From contig JAGDZO010000005.1 in assembly GCA_049115815.1 (NCBI GenBank), forward strand, positions 558,001 through 622,000: DNA of 64,000 bases. Direction: 5' to 3'. The notes below the pieces were generated by a model that was not told where the DNA came from, made no database searches, and saw nothing but the letters and a program-made list of their open reading frames with translations. Origin of the DNA: Marinoscillum sp049115815 (GTDB lineage Bacteria; Bacteroidota; Bacteroidia; Cytophagales; Cyclobacteriaceae). Position numbers and translations under genes: made by a program. Shown here in pieces: positions 58,416 to 64,000 of the stretch (the stretch's first letter is position 1; every line of letters starts with the position of its first letter).

Positions 58416-59666
58416 TTATTTGAATACCAATTTGTCTTTGTCGTCATATCCTTCATAGGATGAGACAACAACTTTTTCTCCAGGTTGCAAACCTTCAATT
58501 ACTTCGTAATATCTAGGGTTTTGCCTTCCAAGTCTTATATCTCTTCTTACCGCTTCTGATTCGTCAGCTGTCAGTACGAAAATCCAATTTCCACCAGTAG
58601 TCTGATAAAAACTACCTCTCGGAATCTGAATGGCAGTGATATTTTCGCTCAATTGCAGTCTTATCTGCAGTGTTTGTCCACGTCTAATTCCATCAGGTAT
58701 ACTATCAGTAAAAACCATATCCACTGCAAATAAGCCATTGGCTACTTCCGGATATACCTTGGATATATGGAGTCTATAGGTGGTGCCAGCAAAGTCAAAT
58801 GTCCCTGACAATCCTTGGTAGATTCTAGCTATATAATGCTCATCAATGGACGCTCTTACTTTGAATCCGTTCAAGTCATCTATTTGACCAATATTCTGAC
58901 CTGGTGAGATAGACTCTCCTACCTCGGCATTGACTGTACTCAAACGTCCAGATATAGGTGCCTTGAAGTAAAGATTATCTAGATTCTTTTTGATCATTTC
59001 CAAGTTGTCTCTAGTTCTTTTCAGCGTACTCTCTGCTTGAGCAATTTGAAGGCGCGCATTCAATGAGTCAAACTTCGCAGACTCTATCTGGATTACCTTT
59101 CCGTCAATCAATCGGTCATAGGCTCTTTTCAGATTGAGGTACTCCTGCTCAGAAATAATCTTTTCGTCATACAGCTCCTTACCTCTATTATATGCATCCT
59201 TTGCTTCATCAATCTGATAATCCAACTCGATGAGATTTCTCTTCAATTCAAACTGGTTCCTTTTGAGACTAAGCTTAGTGTTTTCGAGACTGTTCATCAA
59301 AATAAAAGCCTGAGTCTCCTCACGCACAAAGTTTTGCAACAGGTCATTGTTGGACAATTTGAGAATGGTGTCCCCCTGCTCAACAAGTATTCCTCCTTCA
59401 TAATACTTTTTCTCTACCACGCCACCTTCTATGGCATCTAGTCGAATAGTTTTGATAGGCATCACTGAGCCATCTACAGGGATAAACTCCCTGAACTCCC
59501 CTTCTTTTACTTGGGCAATGTTCACTTTTTCTCGCTCCACATTGAGCCGAGAACCTCCATCAGCAAAAATGAAGCTATATAGTATGAATAAAAGGAAAAG
59601 TCCGCCAGCACCCCAGGTTAAGAACAGCTTGAGCGTCCATTTTTTCTTTTCAATTTTACGGTCCAT
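58416..59666 (-). CDS. HlyD/MacA-type periplasmic adaptor protein
   Basis: The 416-residue protein has an N-terminal transmembrane anchor (about 15-35), lipoyl-type half motifs (RLDAIEGGVVEKKYYEGGIL, and later FKAPISGRLSTVNAEVGESI) and a long helical hairpin (residues 105-240). It ends in a membrane-proximal domain with EVIEGLQPGEKVVVSSYEGY. It should bridge an inner-membrane ABC transporter and TolC. It is the first gene of the minus-strand unit adaptor-ATPase-(terminator)-TolC. Confidence 0.9.
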   Translation of the reverse strand: MDRKIEKKKWTLKLFLTWGAGGLFLLFILYSFIFADGGSRLNVEREKVNIAQVKEGEFREFIPVDGSVMPIKTIRLDAIEGGVVEKKYYEGGILVEQGDTILKLSNNDLLQNFVREETQAFILMNSLENTKLSLKRNQFELKRNLIELDYQIDEAKDAYNRGKELYDEKIISEQEYLNLKRAYDRLIDGKVIQIESAKFDSLNARLQIAQAESTLKRTRDNLEMIKKNLDNLYFKAPISGRLSTVNAEVGESISPGQNIGQIDDLNGFKVRASIDEHYIARIYQGLSGTFDFAGTTYRLHISKVYPEVANGLFAVDMVFTDSIPDGIRRGQTLQIRLQLSENITAIQIPRGSFYQTTGGNWIFVLTADESEAVRRDIRLGRQNPRYYEVIEGLQPGEKVVVSSYEGYDDKDKLVFK

Positions 59667-59976
59667 AAAAATCGTCTAGTCTGGTCGCCGCAATGCCAAT
59701 TAAGATGCCAATACCTGTATATTTCTGATTTTCAATGTTTTAAGTTGATTTTTTTCTAGAAGGTTCATTTCTTTGTGTACATTTTGGAACACGAAAGTGT
59801 TCATAAACGATCATCTTAATTTTAGTTGTTGACTAACCCGCCACACTCCATTTAATTCAATTTCCTAACGATCCAAATTGGGTTATAAATCAAGTTTTTG
59901 ACTCCTTAGTAAAACATTGAATAGCTTTATTCGTTGATAGTATTGCTATCTTTTTGAGAAGTATTAAACATTAATA
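59667..59976. other. 310-bp divergent intergenic region
   Basis: This gap lies between the adaptor gene (minus) and the TetR gene (plus) and holds no open frame that looks coding. The only distinct element is the perfect inverted repeat at 59787-59802. Near-consensus -7 boxes (TACATTTTG at 59779-59787, TATCTTTTTG near 59948) each have one or two extra bases, so the promoters remain undefined. Confidence 0.6.
59787..59802. promoter_or_regulatory. Candidate operator GAACAC-GAAA-GTGTTC
   Basis: A perfect 6-bp inverted repeat with a 4-nt spacer lies in the divergent region between the adaptor and TetR genes. It overlaps a near-consensus -7 box. Its size and place fit a TetR-family operator that could control both directions; this is inference. 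Confidence 0.5.
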
Positions 59977-60651
59977 ATGGCAGTCTTACAATTACAGCTT
60001 CCTGACAACTTGTTTATCAAAGATCCACAAACCACTGAGCTCGGCAAGAAAATCGTTAGAGAGAGCATCAGAATGATTGATCAGCTGGGATTTGAATCAT
60101 TCACCTTTCGGAAACTTTCTATAGAAATTGACTCAACAGAAGCATCTATTTACCGGTACTTTGAAAACAAACACCGACTGCTGTTGTATCTAATCACTTG
60201 GTATTGGGCATGGTTGGAGTATCGGATTGAATACAATACACATCATATCTCTGATCCGATTGAACGATTAGAAAAAATAATCAAGATAGTTTGTGATGAA
60301 CCAATAGCAGATGACGCTTTTCCTGATATCAATGAAGTGGCCTTATCGCGTATTGTGACTGCAGAATCAGACAAGACTTATCTCACCAAGCAAGTGGATC
60401 AGGACAATGAAGAAGGCCTATTCAAGGGTTATAAAAATTTATGCCATGATATAGCCATGATTATCAGAGATATTAATCCGAAATTTGAATACCCGCATGC
60501 GCTGGTAAGTACTATATTGGAAGCTTCAAGTCAACAGATCTTTTTTGCACGCCATTTACCCTCTCTTACCGAGATCAAAAATGATAAGAGCATATATCAC
60601 ACCAATTACAAATTTTTAAAATCCCTAGTCTTTAAGACCATTCAAGCATGA
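59977..60651 (+). CDS. TetR/AcrR-type transcriptional regulator
   Basis: The 224-residue protein has an N-terminal TetR helix-turn-helix with QLGFESFTFRKLSIEIDSTE, then ASIYRYFENKHRLLLYLITW (residues ~34-73), and a helical ligand-binding part. The last codons overlap the start of the ABC gene by four bases (ATGA), so regulator and transporter are translationally coupled. It probably regulates its own operon and perhaps the divergent adaptor gene. Confidence 0.88.
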   Translation: MAVLQLQLPDNLFIKDPQTTELGKKIVRESIRMIDQLGFESFTFRKLSIEIDSTEASIYRYFENKHRLLLYLITWYWAWLEYRIEYNTHHISDPIERLEKIIKIVCDEPIADDAFPDINEVALSRIVTAESDKTYLTKQVDQDNEEGLFKGYKNLCHDIAMIIRDINPKFEYPHALVSTILEASSQQIFFARHLPSLTEIKNDKSIYHTNYKFLKSLVFKTIQA

Positions 60652-62822
60652 ACAATCGACAGATAAAGGACACTATCCACGAATGTGCCGATCTTCTTTC
60701 TATCGAGATTTCGAGCGAGGTACTCAGCTCGATAGATTCGGTAGACAGGCTTTATGAAAATGAAGAAATCTTCGAATTCATAAGGGATTTGGTAGAGTCT
60801 GCCAATGAGGCAGGGATGATCATGCTCGAAAAGCATCTTCAGAAAGAGGCATTCTATGAGCTACTACAAGACTTTACTGCACCTGTTATTGTGTTTGCTA
60901 AAGAAGATGAACTTAGCCCAGTCCTTGTAGAGCGGAAAAGAAAGCATTATCAAGTAACCAAAATGTTGTCTTCTGGCATTGAATCCATGAAGATGGATGA
61001 CATTCATTCTTTGGACCTTGCTTGTACAGATAAGCTCGAAGTTATTTTCTTATCAGTGTTTGATTATCAAAGCATAGTCAGTGATACAGATACTGGTACT
61101 GGCGAGTCCAAACACATCTCACCTGTCAAGCGTCTCATCAGGTTGCTTTCTGCAGAGAAGAAGGACATCATGTATGTCTATGTATATGCAGCGCTGGTTG
61201 GTCTTTTGAGCTTGAGTCTTCCTCTAGGTATTCAAGCGGCGATAGAGCTCATCAGTGGAGGTGTAGTATTTAGTTCCGTCTATGTGCTTATTGGCTTTGT
61301 CATATTAGGTGTACTAGGTACCGGAGTATTACAGGTGTTTCAGATCACTATTGTGGAATACCTCCAGAGACGAGTTTTTACCAAGGCCGCTTTTGAATTT
61401 GCTTTTAGAGTTCCCAGGATACAAATGGAATCTGTGCTTAATCTCCATATGCCGGAGTTAATGAACCGATTCTTCGATGTTTTGACTATCCAGAAAGGTT
61501 TGCCAAAACTATTAATCGATCTCTCCACTGGTATCATTCAGATCCTTTTTGGGTTATTGTTACTCTCATTCTATCACCCATTCTTTGTATTCTTTGGAAT
61601 AGTGCTCGTTGGTATTCTGGTTTCCATTTTCTTGCTGACCGGACCAAAGGGTCTCAAGTCCTCGATTATAGAATCCAAATACAAATACAAAGTGGTCTAT
61701 TGGCTTGAGGAGATGGCAAGAACACTCTACTCCTTCAAATTGTCGGGAAATACCAAGCTACCTATTTCCAAGACTGATTTTAATGTCAATAACTACCTCA
61801 AGAATAGGAGCATACATTTCAAGGTGCTGATCAGTCAATATGCCTACGTGTTGCTCTTCAAGGCAATTATCACTGGGGGATTGCTGATTATTGGTACTAT
61901 GCTAGTAGTCAATAGGGAGATAACTTTAGGTCAGTTCGTTGCTTCAGAGGTTATCATCATTTTGATATTAGCATCTGTAGAGAAGATTATCATGTACATG
62001 GATGTGGTCTATGACATGCTTACTGCTGTAGATAAGATCTCGCAGGTTACAGACCTTCCACTAGAACCTTCAGGAGGAATAGATATACCTCTTACACAAC
62101 TAAAGAAAGACGGCCTGTCAATAACACTTAAAAATCTTGGTTACAAATACCCAGGCGCCAAAAAGCACTCGATCCAAGGTATTAACCTCAGAATAGAGGC
62201 TGGTGAAACCGTATGTATTGCGGGAGATGGAAGCTCAGGTAAAACTACTTTAACCAACGTACTGGCTGGAATTCATACTGAATATGACGGAATCATCACT
62301 TTTAACCGATACAGCCTTAGAGATCTAGATAGAACATTCCTAAGAGATCGCATTGGAAAAAACGTATCTCGTGATGACATTTTCGAGGGGACTATATTGG
62401 ACAATATCCTGCTCGGCAAGCCTTTTGCAGATATTGATGTAGCCATCGACTGTATAGAGAAGGTAGGACTAAGAGATGAAATTTACGCTTTGCCAGAAGG
62501 GTTTGATACGCTTATGTTGAGCGCAGGCAAAGGTTTTAGTAGCTCATTTATCAATAAGATTATACTCGCTAGATGTCTAGCCAAACGCCCGGAACTTTTG
62601 ATTTTAAATGACTTTTTTAGTGACTTCCCGAAGTTTGAAAGGCTGAAACTTGTGGAGATGTTGACGAATCCTGAGAACCATTGGACACTCATCGTGGTAT
62701 CCAATGATCCATTGGTCATGGCAGCTGTCAACAGAATCATTTATATGGCCAATGGGGATATCCTAGCTGATGACACTTTCGAGAATATTATCAAAAACGA
62801 GGAAATCGTTAAAAACATATAA
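60648..62822 (+). CDS. ABC transporter, membrane-ATPase fusion with degenerate nucleotide-binding domain
   Basis: The 724-residue protein has an N-terminal ~165-residue domain resembling the C39-like domain of HlyB-type exporters (no catalytic Cys/His seen), and six transmembrane helices between about 175 and 465. The nucleotide-binding domain runs from about 495. Walker A is intact (GDGSSGKT, 526-533). The Q-loop Gln is R575, the LSGGQ signature reads FSSSF (630-634), Walker B reads LLILND with N654 and D655 in place of Asp-Glu, and the H-loop His is N686. ATP hydrolysis is therefore doubtful. It is coupled to the TetR gene upstream; the HlyD gene follows after 5 nt. Confidence 0.85.
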   Translation: MNNRQIKDTIHECADLLSIEISSEVLSSIDSVDRLYENEEIFEFIRDLVESANEAGMIMLEKHLQKEAFYELLQDFTAPVIVFAKEDELSPVLVERKRKHYQVTKMLSSGIESMKMDDIHSLDLACTDKLEVIFLSVFDYQSIVSDTDTGTGESKHISPVKRLIRLLSAEKKDIMYVYVYAALVGLLSLSLPLGIQAAIELISGGVVFSSVYVLIGFVILGVLGTGVLQVFQITIVEYLQRRVFTKAAFEFAFRVPRIQMESVLNLHMPELMNRFFDVLTIQKGLPKLLIDLSTGIIQILFGLLLLSFYHPFFVFFGIVLVGILVSIFLLTGPKGLKSSIIESKYKYKVVYWLEEMARTLYSFKLSGNTKLPISKTDFNVNNYLKNRSIHFKVLISQYAYVLLFKAIITGGLLIIGTMLVVNREITLGQFVASEVIIILILASVEKIIMYMDVVYDMLTAVDKISQVTDLPLEPSGGIDIPLTQLKKDGLSITLKNLGYKYPGAKKHSIQGINLRIEAGETVCIAGDGSSGKTTLTNVLAGIHTEYDGIITFNRYSLRDLDRTFLRDRIGKNVSRDDIFEGTILDNILLGKPFADIDVAIDCIEKVGLRDEIYALPEGFDTLMLSAGKGFSSSFINKIILARCLAKRPELLILNDFFSDFPKFERLKLVEMLTNPENHWTLIVVSNDPLVMAAVNRIIYMANGDILADDTFENIIKNEEIVKNI

Positions 62823-62827
62823 ACAAG

Positions 62828-64000
62828 ATGCTGAACATTTCAGATTCTAAAAATGGGGAAAGCGTAGATGAGTCACAACTCTACTCCCTAAGAACACTTA
62901 AGACCCCAGGGATGGGGAGGCTTTTGGCTAAGGTTCTGGTGGTCATCATCAGTATATTTCTACTTTCCCTTTTTCTTCCTTGGCAGCAAAATATTCGCGG
63001 TACGGGTACGGTCACCGCACTAAGCCCAGAAAATAGGCCACAGACAGTTGAAAGTGCCATTGCAGGTCGAATTGTAAATTGGAAAATATCTGAAGGCCAA
63101 TATGTCTCAAAAGGAGACACCATCTTGTTATTATCAGAGGTAAAAGACAAATATTTTGATCCCAACCTTTTAATGAGGTTGCAAGAGCAAATCGCCGCGA
63201 AAGAAGGTGGTATAGAGGCGAAACTAGAAAAACGTAGGGCACTGGAAAGACAGATCACAGCGCTACGATCTGGCCAGCGAATCAAACTACAGCAGGTCAG
63301 AAACAAACTGACTCAGATGGAGCTCAAACTGCAGAGCGATAGCATGTACTATGAATCCATCAAAATCGCTTTTGATAATGCTGAAAGTGTTTTCGAAAGA
63401 AACCGCACCAGATATGAAGCTGGAAATATTCCGTTGACGAAGTTTCAAGATCTCGAGTCAAAGTTTCAAGAGGGTAGATCAAAATTGGTTTCGGCTGAAA
63501 ATAAATGGCTTCAAAGCAAAGCGGAGCTTATCAATGCACAGGTGAACATAGCTGGTACAGAAGCTGAATATCAAGATAAAATCAGCAAAGCTCAATCTGA
63601 TCTCAACGCGACACTAGCTGACCTATATGATGCTGAGGGGTCGCTCTCTAAAATGCGCAACGAATTTTCTAATATGGAAATAAGGAATGCCCAGTATCAA
63701 CTTATAGCTCCTCAGTCAGGATATATTGTAAGGGCATTGAAAGCGGGTATCGGTGAAACGATCAAAGAAGGTGAAGCTGTGGCTACTATCATGCCTGAGA
63801 CCAACGATAAAGCAGGCGAAATGTACATTAAGGCCATGGACCTTCCATTTATCACTACGGGCAGAAAAGTCCGAATCGAATTTGACGGATGGCCCGCTTT
63901 ACAGTTTTCAGGTTGGCCAAATGTATCAGTGGGTACGTTCGGTGGAGTAGTGAGAGTTATCGACCGTGTGGAAAGCAAACCAGGTGCATTTAGAATACTT
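62828..64000 (+). CDS. HlyD family secretion protein (partial, runs off the window)
   Basis: The frame is open from ATG 62828 to the window end (391 codons). It has an N-terminal cytoplasmic segment, one transmembrane helix (about 35-55), a lipoyl half motif GRIVNWKISEGQYVSKGDTI near 79, long coiled coils (about 105-270) and the second half motif with LIAPQSGYIVRALKAGIGE near 296. A beta-barrel part with GRKVRIEFDGWPALQFSG follows. It is the adaptor partner of the upstream ABC protein in a type I secretion-like system; the TolC partner may lie beyond the window. Confidence 0.88.
   Translation, partial: MLNISDSKNGESVDESQLYSLRTLKTPGMGRLLAKVLVVIISIFLLSLFLPWQQNIRGTGTVTALSPENRPQTVESAIAGRIVNWKISEGQYVSKGDTILLLSEVKDKYFDPNLLMRLQEQIAAKEGGIEAKLEKRRALERQITALRSGQRIKLQQVRNKLTQMELKLQSDSMYYESIKIAFDNAESVFERNRTRYEAGNIPLTKFQDLESKFQEGRSKLVSAENKWLQSKAELINAQVNIAGTEAEYQDKISKAQSDLNATLADLYDAEGSLSKMRNEFSNMEIRNAQYQLIAPQSGYIVRALKAGIGETIKEGEAVATIMPETNDKAGEMYIKAMDLPFITTGRKVRIEFDGWPALQFSGWPNVSVGTFGGVVRVIDRVESKPGAFRIL

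Noticed and set aside
1..64000. CRISPR array, prophage, transposase or integrase genes
   Set aside because: No regularly spaced direct repeats and no recombinase or phage-structural motifs were seen in any frame.

Overview
The window looks like chromosomal DNA of a Bacteroidota bacterium, most probably of the Cytophagia lineage. This is inferred from three things. First, the promoter type: -7 boxes of the form TAnnTTTG, several with a TTTG box 18-20 nt upstream. Second, the near absence of Shine-Dalgarno sequences before well-defined starts. Third, the gene order tRNA-Tyr/Gly/Thr-tuf-tRNA-Trp-secE-nusG-rplKAJL-rpoBC-DUF3467-rpsLG-fusA-rpsJ-rplC...rplQ, with a DUF3467 gene behind rpoC and a DivIC/FtsB-type gene behind enolase. 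Genus-level assignment is not possible from the sequence alone. No phage, insertion-sequence transposase, CRISPR array or rRNA gene was seen.

Layout. 1-10.6 kb is a mixed housekeeping region: the end of an ABC ATPase with its permease, a small HPt-like protein, an M42 peptidase, a propionyl-CoA-carboxylase-type carboxyltransferase, a Ppx/GppA phosphatase, a MuiA-type surface protein, a malate/lactate-type dehydrogenase, a Pif1-like helicase, a small outer-membrane protein and a divisome protein. 10.7-43.7 kb is one almost unbroken minus-strand block of about 33 kb for translation and transcription. It starts at tRNA-Tyr (43658) and reads down through tuf, secE/nusG, the L11-L12 cluster, rpoB/rpoC, the str genes, the S10, spc and alpha clusters, then carA and eno. 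Hairpins split it into transcription units: a terminator overlapping a promoter behind tuf, an attenuator-like hairpin between rplL and rpoB, a U-less hairpin between rpoB and rpoC, a strong terminator between rpsJ and rplC, a hairpin between rpsN and rpsH, and a terminator behind rplQ.

43.9-55.5 kb holds a biotin carrier protein, pyrH-frr, an overlapping set (sigma factor, anti-sigma factor, gmk, nadD), two glycosyltransferases, ahcY, birA, rsfS, ftsH and lpxH. 55.5-64 kb is an envelope-transport region: a secreted protein of unknown function, a TolC-HlyD-ATPase set without a permease, and a translationally coupled TetR-ABC-HlyD operon that runs off the end.

The most interesting points are: (i) the ABC protein at 60648-62822 keeps Walker A but has lost the Q-loop Gln, the LSGGQ signature, the Walker B Asp/Glu and the H-loop His; (ii) five promoter-like sites for translation genes share TAnnTTTGC followed at a fixed position by CC, then an A/T-rich stretch and GG, which could be a GC-rich discriminator or a 5'-terminal mini-hairpin; (iii) a ~140-bp nested palindromic repeat (49774-49913) ends in a T-tract touching a start codon, an arrangement seen again at ftsH/lpxH; (iv) the S10 operon is cut off from rpsJ by a terminator and has its own consensus promoter.
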